In this document: in pieces, positions 24,513 to 36,197 of the stretch
How the letters are laid out: each line of letters starts with the position of its first letter
Position numbering within the stretch: position 1 is the stretch's first letter
NCBI GenBank assembly: GCA_029531795.1
Contig: JAPEIS010000016.1
Location: forward strand, 186,001-250,000
Origin: Sclerotinia nivalis
Lineage: Eukaryota; Ascomycota; Leotiomycetes; Helotiales; Sclerotiniaceae
Direction of reading: 5' to 3'
DNA: 64,000 bases
Notes under the pieces: model-generated
The model's database searches: none
What the model was told of the DNA's origin: nothing
The model's input: the letters and a program-made list of their open reading frames with translations, nothing else
Program-made: the position numbers and the translations under genes

Positions 24513-27500
24513 CTACATAACGATGCTTTCAACATGACTACCACTCGCCTCCGCTTCTCCATCCTCGTCCTCATCTTCACTTGCCTCCATTCCAACATCT
24601 ACAATCCTTTCCTCTCCAACCCTTAATCTTCTGACCGCCCTTCTTAGCCCCTCCAACGTCGTACGTTCCCTAACAAGCATTGATTGCGCCAAATCCTTCA
24701 CGGCTTTCCTCCCCATCTTCTCATGTAAATCTTGCCAACCAGCCAGTTCTGCTGCGACGACTTGTTGCGTATATCTTAGTTCCCTTCCAGTTTCCTCGAC
24801 TTCTTCCTTTGTTCTTCGGACTTTGTCTTCCTTTTCTTCGTTTAAACGTTGTCGAGTTTCGTCGAGGAGACCTAGTGGCCAACGAGTTGATCGGGAAAGG
24901 GAATTGTAGGAACGTTCGATGGATTTGCGGGATGTGGTGATCGATGATATGAGCGAGGTAGGACGTGAGAGAGAAAGGAGCATGGCGATTATGGTGCTGT
25001 GGATTGAAAGGATAGTGGTATGGAAAGTAGAATATGGGGAAGTGGAGGATGGAGCAAGTGTTTGGGTATAGGCTTCAAGGGCAGATATATGAGTTTGAGG
25101 AAGAAACGTAAGGGTAGAAATTGCGCGAGTGGAAAGCTTATAAGCATCGTAAAGATCTGTATAAATTAGCGACATGTTCTATGAGAATCATTGAAAACAT
25201 ACCTGTGGTAACAATTGCCACCATATTGGCCCTACGTGCTACACTCTTGGTAGAGTAGTTGACACTTCGGACCATATCTCTTGCGTGATCTACGAATTGC
25301 TCGACATCGCGAACATCACCAATTGGCTGATATTCTTCCCTTACAGTTTCTACTCTCGCCTCAGCCTTCAGTTTAGACCTCTGTTCCATCATTTCTGCCT
25401 GTATATCTGGCACCAGAAAGAATTCCCATAACATCTCATGTGTTGAGAAGGTTGTATGTGCTAGTAGAATCTTCAAAAATGCATCAAGATGGACTTGGAT
25501 ATCTCTTAGAACAGCCCTCGAAGGCCTTGAAGGAATTTGGAAAGGTGACCTCATCCCTGATATAGATGGCAGCCATGAAGCTGGGTTTTCTAACGTGAGT
25601 AATTTTGCCAAATGTTCAAAGTCGGACAACGAACGTCGACAAGTGGTGACGGTAAAGTTTTGAGGCCCCGAGGGTGCGCCAGACTTGAGTACCAATCGAA
25701 TAGTTGCATCCTCAACGAAAAATGATCTAACTACAGCCGTGATCCTTCCATCAGTGGCTGGTAGCCCCGAGAATAATATTAAATCGTCAATTCTATTCCG
25801 TACGTCATCATCTTTGGCAAGCTCAACCGCTGTCAAGCCACGAAGTTCTTTAGCAAAAAGGTCTACTCTTGGATCTGAAAATAGAGCTCGAACCATTTCT
25901 AGTCGACCATATTTGCTCGCTACCATGAGTGGTGTGAATTTCTTCTCGTTGGTCGCGTTAACATCGGAGTCGCAATGAGAAAGAAGTTGTAATGCTATTT
26001 GAGGATCGTTGACAATATGTAACAATGTGTTACCCTTCAAATCAACATGATCGTCTAAGTGTAAAGGTTGACCATCTCCCTGAGAAGCCGTAGCTGCAGC
26101 AATTGCTGCCTCTACCATGGGTCTATAGCGTCCATGGTCGTATGATCTGCATAACGCAAAAAGTGGCGTTTGGCCATTCTTATCTTTCTGCCTCCAGGGC
26201 AATAAACGCCCGACTCTCGAAATAAGCTCCGGATAGTTGAACAAAAAATGAGCTACACTCCTGCCGTTGACATCCTGCCGCGAAAGATATCCAATGACGA
26301 TCAATTCCGATGCAGCTCGATAAACAAAATCAAGTATTATATTAATGAGTTCGGTATGTCCCAACTGCACAGCAGCACTCAATAAAGTTGTTCCCTCATT
26401 ATTCGTATCTTCAAGAACGGCTCGTAGCGGATAGTAATCATGTAATGACAAAAGATACTGAAGAGCCTCCGGCCTCTCGTGTTGAACGGCCATCATGGGA
26501 ACAGATTCACCGGATGAATCCTCGGTTTGCGATAATCGTTCTATTGAGGTATCACCTTCGATGCCGCTACTTGTAGAGTCAATCGTGGTAGCCCGTGATC
26601 TGAAAGATATCTCGGAGCTACTAGATAAACTTCGCACATCCATAGTAACTGTTTTAGGCCTCCGTAGCGGTGGTAATCGCTCTTCATCTGCACCGTCATG
26701 TAGATATTGCCAAGGAAAGACATGAGTGAGAGTAGATGCTTGCGAAAGCCTCGTGGCGGCGGCTCCAGAAGATCTCCGTCTGGCGTGTCCATTCGAAGTA
26801 TCCCATGGCCTATTTTCATCGATTATATCGTCTACGATGGCTTCCTCATGGTCAGACTCCTCTTCGTCCGAAGAGAGTTCTCGTTCTGGCTCCATAATTT
26901 TCATCATTTCTTTCAAGTCGCCTTTCTTAGTTGCTGCCCATAGTTTGTGGTTCCGCCGACTAGCTTTCCGAAGACCTCCTGAATCCCTCGCAAGATATGA
27001 TAAGACAGCTTCAAACGTGCTTAGTGCATATCCCATTTCACCACTTTCCACATCATCAACAAAAATGAAATGGCGCATATATAGGAGACGAGCCTGGAGA
27101 TACCTAACTTGTGCCCTTATGACCACAACTAATAGTAACGAGACAAGAGTATCAGCATTGATAGTCAAAACAGAGCTCACTTTCTCGGAAGAAGTGGGTC
27201 CCCCTGTGCTTGCTGGAATCTCAATGAGCTGCGTCACCGTTTTCAACGTTACAAGTAAAATATCCATCATCTGCTGCGGGCTTCCTGCTACACTCAGTTT
27301 TCGAAATTCTTCGACAGCACGACCAAGACGTAATGTGAGTTCATGTTTTCCTTGATGACCACCTTGAATTGGGATACCAACTTGTGAGATATCCACAAAT
27401 TCCATCTGTCTGATTTTTGACTCCAACTCTAAGTCTTCGGGGCGTTTCATTGTACATAGCCTAGGAAATAATATGGTATCGTGCAATTGCTCGGTAACAT

Positions 27501-28613
27501 AACGATCAATCAAACGTTCCACAATTGGACCTGTAAGATCAGTCGTAGCTCCAAGCAAGGAAAGTTGCTGCTTGTCGACCATCTGGAAGAGATCAATCGC
27601 AGACGTAACTGCGGTCTCCAAAGCGCCCCGCATGACATTCTCATCATCCTCGGTATAGAAATCCACGATATAACGTTGCACATGCCCATTTGGTCGACCA
27701 GGATTTGAAAAACTGCTGGACCGTGCTTTCTTCATTGCTGTAGCTATGGGCCCGTCCGGTACAGGGTCTGGAATGTTCGCAGCTGATGGCGGAGGAGGTA
27801 ATTGCTTTTCAAATACCTGATTGAACTCCTTAAAGAGAGCCTCCAATCCGGGCTGCATTTGTCTCGCAATCATCGGAAAATTCGTTAAAAGCTCGCTGAA
27901 ACTCTTTATATCCTTTTTGCGAGGAAGTCCATTCATAGAGGTGGAGTCGGCTACTGAAGGCGATCTGGGTGGGAGCATCGGTCTACCACCCGGGAGCCTC
28001 GGGGCTAGCATTGCAGTTGCGATTTTAACTTCTTCGAATATGCCAACCAGAGGTCTCGATATATAGTAGACAAGCCATTGTCGTGGTTCGAGCGAATCTG
28101 GGTACCATAAAGTATCAGATAGAAGTTGCGCTTGGTTCAAGGTCTTGAATCCTGGCAATAGGTGATATTAGCACCAATCCTCCAGCAAAATTACGAACAA
28201 TACCAACCCTTATTACTGTAGACAAAAGCATCTTTGATCACGACAGTCCTTCCATTAACTGTTGTATATTGTTTCGCCTTTCCCCGGTTTTCCCGCATAT
28301 TTGGCGCATCCTTCCCTCCCGCGGTCGCAGCATGGTTGGCCGGTATTCGCAAGACATGACTGCCTAGGAAGTCTTCCGATCCTGCAAGGTCTGCGTAAAG
28401 CGCGCCGGTTTCTCGATCGCGGGAGGTTAGGAGAACTTCGGTAGTTGGTACTAGTAATATCTAGAAAGCTATCAGTGTCATGCCCAATGGTATCCGTTGA
28501 AAATGGAGGTCTAGTATTGTAACAGGCAAGCTTACATGATGGTGTACAGGCGTACACTGTGTAGGCAGAGCACTCTTGAAGAAAGCACTCAGGAAAGGAT
28601 TCAAGGGCTGCAT
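24513..28613 (-). CDS. VPS9-domain, ankyrin-repeat and PX-domain endosomal protein
   Basis: Four exons: 28613-28536, 28460-28208, 28151-25203 and 25156-24513, about 1307 residues. The N-terminal exons are small but join in frame: MQPLNPFLSAFFKS...QCTPVHHH, then ILLVPTTEVLLTSRDR, then NGRTVVIKDAFVYSNK into GFKTLNQAQLLSD. A VPS9 domain lies at about 310-505 (LFPRLC, ADTLVSLLLVVVIRAQ). An acidic and Ser-rich linker follows, then ankyrin repeats at about 675-940 (GTTLLSAAVQLGHTELI, GNTLLHIVNDPQIALQLL). A PX domain is at about 960-1070, and a coiled-coil region with an acidic tail ends the protein. VPS9 domains activate Rab5-type GTPases and PX domains bind phosphoinositides, so the likely site is endosomal membrane. 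Introns are 75, 56 and 46 nt. Confidence 0.9.
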
Positions 28614-29428
28614 TCATTCGACTTTCATTACCCCCCCAAGATATAACTGCACCGCAGGGTGTCAGTGCCCTGCAACGCAAATAACCAGATGTCCTTTTTG
28701 TCGTAACTTCGTAAGCTTCGTAGATATGTTGGGTTGTTGGATTGCGCTTAATATGATTCTAGATCTTCAAGACGAATGAAATCAATGTAAACCAAGCATT
28801 GGCTCAAGGACGACCTGATGCTGTTTTTTTGGTGAATTCGTCCTTTTGAAAATCAAACTTCTGAAAATGAGATTTGATCAAGGAAACTTGGATCAGTCGT
28901 AACTCGTTAAGGCAAGCTGGTTCTAACCTTCTTTTCGCTCGTACCTTGATATCGATGCAATCCTACGATCTTGTTCAAAATTAGAATACCTACGGAGTAT
29001 TACCACCTAGTGGTACTGGCATCCATAAGCTCACTTAGTGCACCCAAACACCCAAACAATCACATGCATTTAACAGGGTTCATCAATGAATCCATTGAGC
29101 TTCTTGCCAAAATATTATAACCTTATCATGTGACTCGCATTCTACTTATGCTTTCGGATTTTGCCTTCCCCTTGACGGATGAGGAAGGTAAATCATTTTA
29201 ATCAATTCCTCTTATCAATCGGAACACTGACAAATCTTATCAAAATGTTCTCATTGAGAGGGATAATCGAAGTTTTCCCCGCACTTCGGAATGCTAAAGT
29301 AATTTCTATTGGGGCAAGGTCACTGACTACGAAATATACGCCAGCAGTGCAACTCTTTACGTAGGTTGTGTATCCTCATATGCTCTCCTCTGCCGAGTAT
29401 ATCACTATCTGTTCTCCTGATCTCAATT
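28614..29428. other. Divergent promoter region VPS9 gene / deacetylase
   Basis: About 815 bases between divergent genes. It holds both promoters and leaders. Short frames at 29179-29364 and upstream of 29429 lack support. No repeat or RNA gene is visible. Confidence 0.5.
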
Positions 29429-30699
29429 ATGTGTGCTTCCCCCTCCTCCTCAACCCCAGAAATGACCAGGAAAGTCAAGAAACGCGTTCTCTGCGGCTAT
29501 GGAGTTGATATTGATGCCGTGGCAGGATGGTTAGGCTCATATGGTGGAGAAGACTCGACATCAGACATCAGTAGAGGTTCGTCACTCACATTGACAACAA
29601 CGTTGTCTCCTACTTTCATTATCGAGGTCTTTTCCGTGAATCCTTCTTACCGGGAGTGATCTAATGCTTATGAGAATTGAAGCTTCTAATTCTTGAAGGA
29701 AAAGTTTATTTCCATTCTTCTATTGACTCTTGAACAATCAAGCTTATACTATTCAGGCCTATTCGCTGGTACAATCGGTGTTCGTCGTCTTCTCAAGCTC
29801 TTTGAGAAGAACAATATGAAGGCGACTTGGTTTATACCAGGTCATTCCCTTGAGACATTTCCTGAAGAATGCGCCATGGTCCGGGACGCAGGACATGAGA
29901 TTGGTCTCCACGGATACTCTCATGAAAATCCCATTGATATGACGCTTGAGCAGCAACGAGATGTTCTTGATAAAACGTACAGACTGTTAACAGATTTCTG
30001 TGGAAAACCTCCAAGGGGAAGTGTTGCTCCATGGTGGGAGACAAGCAAAGAAGGAGCGGAACTTCTACTAAGCTACGGAATTGAATATGATCATAGTATG
30101 AGCCATGACGATTGTCAAATGTATTGGTTGAGGCTCGGGGATACTTGGACAAAGATTGATTATAGTAAGAAGGCAGAAGAGTGGATGAAGCCACTTGTCA
30201 AGGGTGTACCATCTGGTATGGTGGAAATTCCAGCTTCATGGTACATCGATGACTTACCTCCCATGATGTTTATCAAAAAGTCTCCCAATAGTCACGGATG
30301 GGTGGACCCGAAAGTCGTGGAACAGATGTGGCTAGATCATTTCGACTACTTTTACGATAATTATGATGAATTCGTATTCCCTATGACTATTCATCCCGAT
30401 GTTTCAGGGCGGCCACATGCTTTGAAGATGCAACAAAGGTATGCCATGGCTCTTCTTTTTGTTGTCTAGGACTTCTTGGATTTCTTTTCATTCTTGAACA
30501 TTTTGATCTCGCCGGCCTATCGTACTTTTATACATTCGGCAACCCACTGACAATATGCAGGATCATTGATCATATTAACAGACATGATGGAGTTGAATGG
30601 GTTACATTTGAGCAAATGTCTGATGACTTCAAAAGCAAAAACAAACCCGAGGCAGGTGCAAAAATGCCGGCAGCACCAGGAGAAAATTTGAAGAGATAG
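29429..30699 (+). CDS. Polysaccharide deacetylase family (CE4) protein
   Basis: Exons 29429-29576, 29757-30438 and 30561-30699 join to 322 residues; introns are 180 and 122 nt. The catalytic aspartates are in [10 protein letters not shown] (Asp27, Asp29) and the zinc ligands in [10 protein letters not shown] (His101, His105). [21 protein letters not shown] and [14 protein letters not shown] complete the CE4 fold. The family resembles the Helicobacter PgdA-type enzymes and fungal cytoplasmic homologues. These hydrolyse amide or N-acyl groups on carbohydrate-like substrates; the true fungal substrate is not established. No signal peptide is visible, so the protein is probably intracellular. The start at 29429 could be replaced by the ATG at 29462 (MTRKVKKRV) without affecting the domain. 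Confidence 0.88.
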
Positions 30700-31205
30700 G
30701 AAAACTGCAAAGTTAGCTGAGGCAGGAAATCAGATGGTTCCAGTGACGCGATGGTGTGTGGGTGTGTGGGATATCGAAGGAAGACGTCATCTTTCAGGAT
30801 ATAGTTCTGCCGCGTTTACATGTTGCCTTGTAAGTTAGTCAATCCTTGGTTCGACAATCTATACCTGCAGAAATCATGTCAGTTTGATTAGATTTTGGGG
30901 AAATGAAGTGCATTTGAATGTTTTAAGAAATAAATTGTTTCTCGTTTTCGATGGTTTTAATTTTTCAGATGAGTTGAGCTTTTGGAACTGGCAATGCCTT
31001 GGAGTGAGTAGCTTAACCAACCATCAGGGGCCATAATTAGTGAACGCAAGGTACGTGAATACTGATACGGCTTGGACAAGCGAATGCAAAACTTAACCCC
31101 TCGCGCACACAATATTTAGACCACATCGTTCAACGGAGCACCCTCCACAAATACAGAAATTAACTACAAGATTATCATTTCCATTGTCTGGCATCTGGAA
31201 ACACA
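30700..31205. other. Intergenic region between deacetylase and first BTB-like gene
   Basis: About 500 bases containing the deacetylase 3' UTR and the promoter of the next gene, which lies on the same strand. Nothing else is visible. Confidence 0.5.
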
Positions 31206-32175
31206 ATGATTTCAAAGACGTCGCCATCTGACTGGCCCAAAAGACCAATACTCGATTACACAAAAGACAACGATGGTGCCTTCATCTGCTTGGGAACAGG
31301 ACCTCCAGATGCGCCAGACACCAAAGTATACCATATCTCAAAGTTGCGTCTGGCTTACCATTCTCCACGTCGTATGTACCCATCCTCTAAATGCTTTTAA
31401 AACTTCGACACCATTAGCTCTTCAATCTAATTATTGTCTAGTTCGCAAACTCTTCGATCAAGAATTGAAATCACATGATTTTAGTTTCCACAGGCTAATG
31501 GAACCTTCGAAGGCCAACCTCAAGGTTTTCTGTCACATCGTACAGTATGTGAATACTGGCTCGATCATTATACCAACCCAGGTCACTAATGACACGATTG
31601 TCTCTGACTGCAGCAATTGCACATCCGCATCGATTGAAAAACGCTACAGAGATGGTCTAAGCCTTTCGACACTTGCACACATTTGGTACCTTGCGGATTT
31701 TTTCATGATTCCGCATTGCCAAAATGTCACTATCGATCATATGTACCGACTTCTCTCTCATATTGCGACTCACAGTTATGGCAATGGTGATTTTTATGGC
31801 GACAGCCCTTTCATCATCAAAGATTTTATTGATGTGTGTCAAATTGCCTGTGCAGCTGGATCAACTGCAGACAACGAATTATTGACTATGGTCCAGCAGT
31901 TTTTCACTTTTCATGCTACCTATGTTAAATGGACCCCAGAGCAATGTGAATTGATACCAAGAACAATTCTTGACAGTGCCATTTTCATTATGCAGTATCA
32001 AAACCAGTGGTGCAGGGAGAGAGAGGCTGCAGGATCGTATGGACATTATATTCGAGATCTCATTATGGTCGGAGATTTTTTTGTAGAAGATAAGATTGAT
32101 GGTGGAGATGCTAAGGATGGATTGGATTCCTCCTTCCATTTCTATGGAGATAATGAGTTGAGAAAAAAGGCGTAG
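31206..32175 (+). CDS. BTB/POZ-like domain protein, paralogue 1
   Basis: Two exons, 31206-31371 and 31442-32175, join across a 70-nt intron to 299 residues. The order matches a fungal BTB-like fold: VYHISKLRLAYHSPR, LRKLFDQEL, then KVFCHIVQYVNTGSI and LSTLAHIWYLADFFMIPHCQ. The LAxIWxLAxxFxIPxxQN helix pair is the most characteristic part. The start SDWPKRPILDYTKDND matches the next gene (HWPKRPVLDYS), and both end near DKIDxGDA. Fungal BTB proteins are usually protein-protein adaptors, sometimes for cullin-3 ligases. No partner can be named. No signal peptide or transmembrane helix is visible. Tandem with its paralogue, 510 bases downstream. Confidence 0.75.
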
Positions 32176-32685
32176 AAAATTGGGTATTTTATTCGAGACC
32201 AGGGAAAGACGTCGAAATGTCAATCTAGGCCTGCTTTTTGGCTGATGTTGATTGAGAAGTAAAGTCATCGCTTCTCGCTTCACCTCCTCTAGACGGGCAT
32301 TCATTGAAACGATAGTCTTTTGAGGGCAACATGACATAGATATATTCATGAATACCAGGCCAATATTATGCTCTTTTAATTGTTTGAGTTTGATTGATCG
32401 TTCAACCGTTCAAAAGCATTGAGCTGTGATTAGTACCTATCAGTAGCTAAGATACCTACTCAGACACCTCAGAGTGAATAGCGGGACTACACAGATGGGA
32501 ATACGGTAAGTTCATTCTATAAAGTGAATATTAATAAGTTAAAAGTCAAAAGTTGGTATCGAGAATATAGAACCGTGCAGTTTTCCTCTGTAGCAATCTT
32601 TCAAAGACATAAAATCTTCCAGCTACATACAACTTTTCAACTACATGCCCTACTGACAGCTTGATTGAAAGATAATCGTGCAACC
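32176..32685. other. Spacer between the two BTB-like paralogues
   Basis: About 510 bases carrying the 3' UTR of the first paralogue and the promoter of the second. I see no obvious duplicated promoter block by eye. Confidence 0.45.
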
Positions 32686-33729
32686 ATGACAGCGCCTTCC
32701 AAAAAACATTGGCCTAAGAGACCTGTTCTCGATTATTCGTAAGTGCCCGAACGCTTTTAATTCTTAGATTGTTGTCCTGAACACAGCATTTAAATGTATG
32801 GCTACATTTGAACAATGAGATGGCTGACAATCGTTCATATAGAAGAGACGAATTCGTTCGCATTACCGTTGGAACTGCGCCAAACATCGACACTTTCAAT
32901 GTCTCCAAGATTCGCCTTGCTTACTACTCACCTTACTGTAAATTCTCTTCTCTCTGATAAAAACCGGCTTCAAACTAACCTCCGCCTAGTCCGCACATCT
33001 TTGAACTTCCCAAGAGAAGATAGCCAAGTCATCGCACTTCCAGACATCTGTCCCAAGATATTTCGACACATCGTGCAATACATGAATACCGGAACAATTA
33101 TCATTTCAGCCTCGGACCAAGCTATTACCCGCCATACTTATCCTGATAAAAGGCCTAAGGAACATATGGATCTTCCCACTCTTGCGCGCATTTGGTTTCT
33201 CGCTCACTATTTCCTGATTCCCCACGCTCAGAATATCGCCATGTCTCTAATGTACCAACGTATTAACCATGGCCCTCGTGATCCAGACTTTGCCGTCGAA
33301 GAAATGGCTACCGCGATTAATATTGCATCTGACACGGACGGAACCGTCGTTGCAGATGAGAACTTCGTGTTGAAGCTCCTGCAGGACTATATGAAATGGC
33401 ATTCTTTTTATCATCAATGGACTGCGGAGCAGAAAGAACGGATTCCGAGAGAAGTTCTGGATGCTGTTGTAGTTGCCCTGCGAAAGTTCTGTGTTCAAAG
33501 AGATTTGTTGGCTGGGAAAATGAGTATGGCGCCAGTGCATCATTATTATGTACAGGATAAGATTGATGATGGAGATGCCACTAGAGATCTAGACTTACCG
33601 CTGATCCTGTGTGCGGAATATGAAGGTCATGAAGCCAAGGCTGCAGAGTCTCTACAAGGCCGGAGAAGTATGACGGATTTACTGAGTCGACACTATTTCA
33701 TGCTTAGCCAAGCCAATACCAATATTTAG
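32686..33729 (+). CDS. BTB/POZ-like domain protein, paralogue 2
   Basis: Three exons, 32686-32738, 32843-32937 and 32990-33729, join to 295 residues. The first two exons recreate the N-terminus seen in paralogue 1: HWPKRPVLDYS, then FVRITVGTAPNIDTFN, then VSKIRLAYYSPY. The rest follows the same plan: IFRHIVQYMNTGTII, LPTLARIWFLAHYFLIPHAQ, WHSFYHQWTAEQKERIPREV and YVQDKIDDGDA. Paralogue 2 has one more intron than paralogue 1; the second intron sits at the same place as the single intron of paralogue 1 (after the SPR/SPY codons). A longer C-terminal tail (SLQGRRSMTDLLSRHYFM) distinguishes it. Role unknown; probably a protein-interaction module. Confidence 0.78.
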
Positions 33730-34798
33730 TAGTTAGACTGCGGTCCAATAACGAATGATATTCAATTCTGACTTTGTATAAGATTGAATCGAATGTTTCA
33801 TTTATACCACTGCATCTCTACCGTAACTCGACTCTACTATAAACCGTTTTAGATATTAAATCCATCAAAACAATCAAAGACTATCTTTGGATATGTACCC
33901 ATAGCATTTCGAATATTCAATACATGAATTTGAGCTGCTAGTCCGGACTATTCAATCTCGTATACAAGTTCAACACACTGATGGATCTCCATATCTCTAC
34001 CCACAAATACCACTTGGATTCCACTCTGGATTATCATTAGAAATTCTACCAAATATATACCCAATATTCCTGATATCTATGCAATATGCCCACCAACTTA
34101 CCACCCAGCCGAATTCTGATAAACTGAGTATTGCTCTACTGCCAGACATTTACAGGTGCCTATCACTACCTAAATACAACGCATTTTCCAATTGTACTTT
34201 GTACTTTGTACACGCTACATGATATATCACAACATAAACACACACCGGGAAAACATTTGACGTTAAAATCCGTGTATCCGACTTCTTAAAAGACGACACC
34301 ATTTCCCCATACCCAAAAATCACAACTTGAACCAATTTCCGGCGATTGAAATAACTACTATTTTCATGATTTCCCTTTCTACCAATTAAGATGCAAGTCC
34401 CGCGTGCTCCTTTTTTGGAAAATGCAAAGAATACTGATGAGGAGCTCAGCTCCGCAATTTCAAGCATCATATCTCGAACAAACTTTCGGCTCGAGCTCAA
34501 AAGATCACCCTATTTATCACTTCTCCTTTTTTCCATATCTTTTTCCTTAACCTAACACAACATTGACCTTATAACGACGTGCTTACTTTTGCTTTTGCTT
34601 TTTGGATGTTTGATATCGGGAAAGTTATTGACGGCGACGTGCATACGTGCATGCAGCCAGCCTATAGGACATGCCCATTGGAGCTCCCTTCCCCGCTTCA
34701 TGTGTAACCAAAAAAAGGAGCTGATCAACAACCTTAACATCATCTTTCATTTTATTCCAATTTTACTTCAAATTCGATAACCTTCAACCTCGATCAAA
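33730..34798. other. Intergenic region upstream of exonuclease-fold gene
   Basis: About 1.07 kb. The open frames at 34150-34500 (-) and 34552-34780 have no domain signature. The region should hold the promoter of the next gene. I see nothing else. Confidence 0.45.
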
Positions 34799-35767
34799 AT
34801 GTCCGCGTCAACTGAAATATCACCTTCAATCAAAATCGTCGATACTCTCCCCTCCCTCATCTCCTTCCTCGATGATCTCAACTCCGCCCTCACAATCTCC
34901 ACCTGTACATCCACCCTCTACCTCTCAATTACACCTCGAAACACCGCTACCCCCTACGTCCTAATAATCCATTGGATTCTTCCCCATCTTCCCGGAACCC
35001 CTCAAAATAGCGAAACCTACCTCCTCGATTTCACAGCCATCTCCACTGAAATCCTCATGAACACACATTCCTCCAATAAATCTCTCACCATGATGCAATA
35101 TACCCACGCCCCTCCTCCAGGCCAAGCCCATCAAGCCGAGACCCCCGAATACATATCACTCAAAACTCTCTTCGAATCTCCATATATCTCTAAAATTCTC
35201 TTCGATGTGCGCGATATTTCGCATTTCCTCTATACCAAATGCGACATCTCGCTAGCCGGAGTCAAAGACATTCAGCTCATGGAGCTAGCTGTGCGGGCGG
35301 GCGGAAAGGACAAATTGAGAGGCCTAGCCAAATGCGTCGAGCTTCATAGTCCTCTCCCTTCCGCCGTCAAAAAGGAATGGGAAGCCAAGCGAACAGCTTT
35401 ACAGAAAATTGAGATACGGACACGAGGACAACGTCCAATGGAGCCAGAAGTTATGCAATACTATGCATTGTCCGTAGATATGCTTCCAAGGGTTTATGAT
35501 GTGTTAAGAAAGAAGCTTGAACCGGGGAATGAATCCTTCTGGAGAAGTCATGTAGAGGCTGAGACGAATGAGCGGATTAAAGAGGCGAAAAATCCTCAGT
35601 ATAATATGCAGGAACAGGGTAGGGTGTACAGTCCCTGGAATGATGATTATGTAGAGGCGGCCATTGATGGGTGGAATGACGATGTGCTCGCTCAAGCAAG
35701 CGAGGAGGCTGAAGCTGAGTATGACCGATTAGATGATTATCTCCAGGAGATGCGCATGACGACCTAG
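34799..35767 (+). CDS. 3'-5' exonuclease-fold protein, probably catalytically inactive
   Basis: A single-exon gene of 322 residues. The layout follows the fungal DEDDy (RNase D/WRN-like) exonuclease family: LYLSITPRN near 40-48, LLDF, then ILFDVRDISHFLY near 133-145, DIQLMELAVRAGG near 157-169, LAKCV, and RPMEPEVMQYYALSVDMLP near 212-230. In the family the first block reads LxLDLEGxN; here Asp and Glu are replaced by Ser43 and Thr45. The FDVRND block reads FDVRDI, and the last block YCxxD has Ser225 at the Asp position. Asp157 (DIQLME) remains, but this alone would not bind two metal ions. I therefore infer a pseudoenzyme that may bind nucleic acid or a partner. The start has an AAA context before ATG. 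Confidence 0.75.
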   Translation: MSASTEISPSIKIVDTLPSLISFLDDLNSALTISTCTSTLYLSITPRNTATPYVLIIHWILPHLPGTPQNSETYLLDFTAISTEILMNTHSSNKSLTMMQYTHAPPPGQAHQAETPEYISLKTLFESPYISKILFDVRDISHFLYTKCDISLAGVKDIQLMELAVRAGGKDKLRGLAKCVELHSPLPSAVKKEWEAKRTALQKIEIRTRGQRPMEPEVMQYYALSVDMLPRVYDVLRKKLEPGNESFWRSHVEAETNERIKEAKNPQYNMQEQGRVYSPWNDDYVEAAIDGWNDDVLAQASEEAEAEYDRLDDYLQEMRMTT

Positions 35768-36197
35768 AGGAAGCCTTTGATTTTGAAAGGGAGTTGATTG
35801 GGTGCTCAAGAGCATAATTAAGATGGTTAGGATACAGCGAGAGATTGTATTGGCTGGGAAGAAGGTAGAAGTCTTTTGAGATTAGAATAGCATTGTGAAC
35901 AAGTTGTGCATCATTAATGTCAAACAAATTGTGATTGATTGATTGATTAGTTCAACGATTGTTTTTGTGTGGAAGGATGCACAAATATGCAAGTCTCCGT
36001 GGAAGCTTTTAGGGGTATAGGTTTGTCAATCAATTGAGTAAACCTTTCACTCTAATGGAGATTCTGAAGGACAATTATTTGTCTTTCATGCCAAAGTCAT
36101 TTTGTATTTAAAGTGAATCAACACCCCAGACGGTTTCTCAAAATCTGTATTGAGTTTATTTCATCTTTTAGATCTCAGACTCAAAGAAATATCCACA
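35768..36197. other. Short intergenic region and leader of fusion gene
   Basis: About 430 bases. The frame of the fusion protein is open back to 36150 but without an ATG, so the coding start is taken at 36198. Nothing else is visible. Confidence 0.5.

Noticed and set aside
28255..28680. 141-codon frame on the minus strand
   Set aside because: Overlaps the two N-terminal exons of the VPS9 gene in another phase; the spliced frame gives a far more coherent protein that continues into the large exon.
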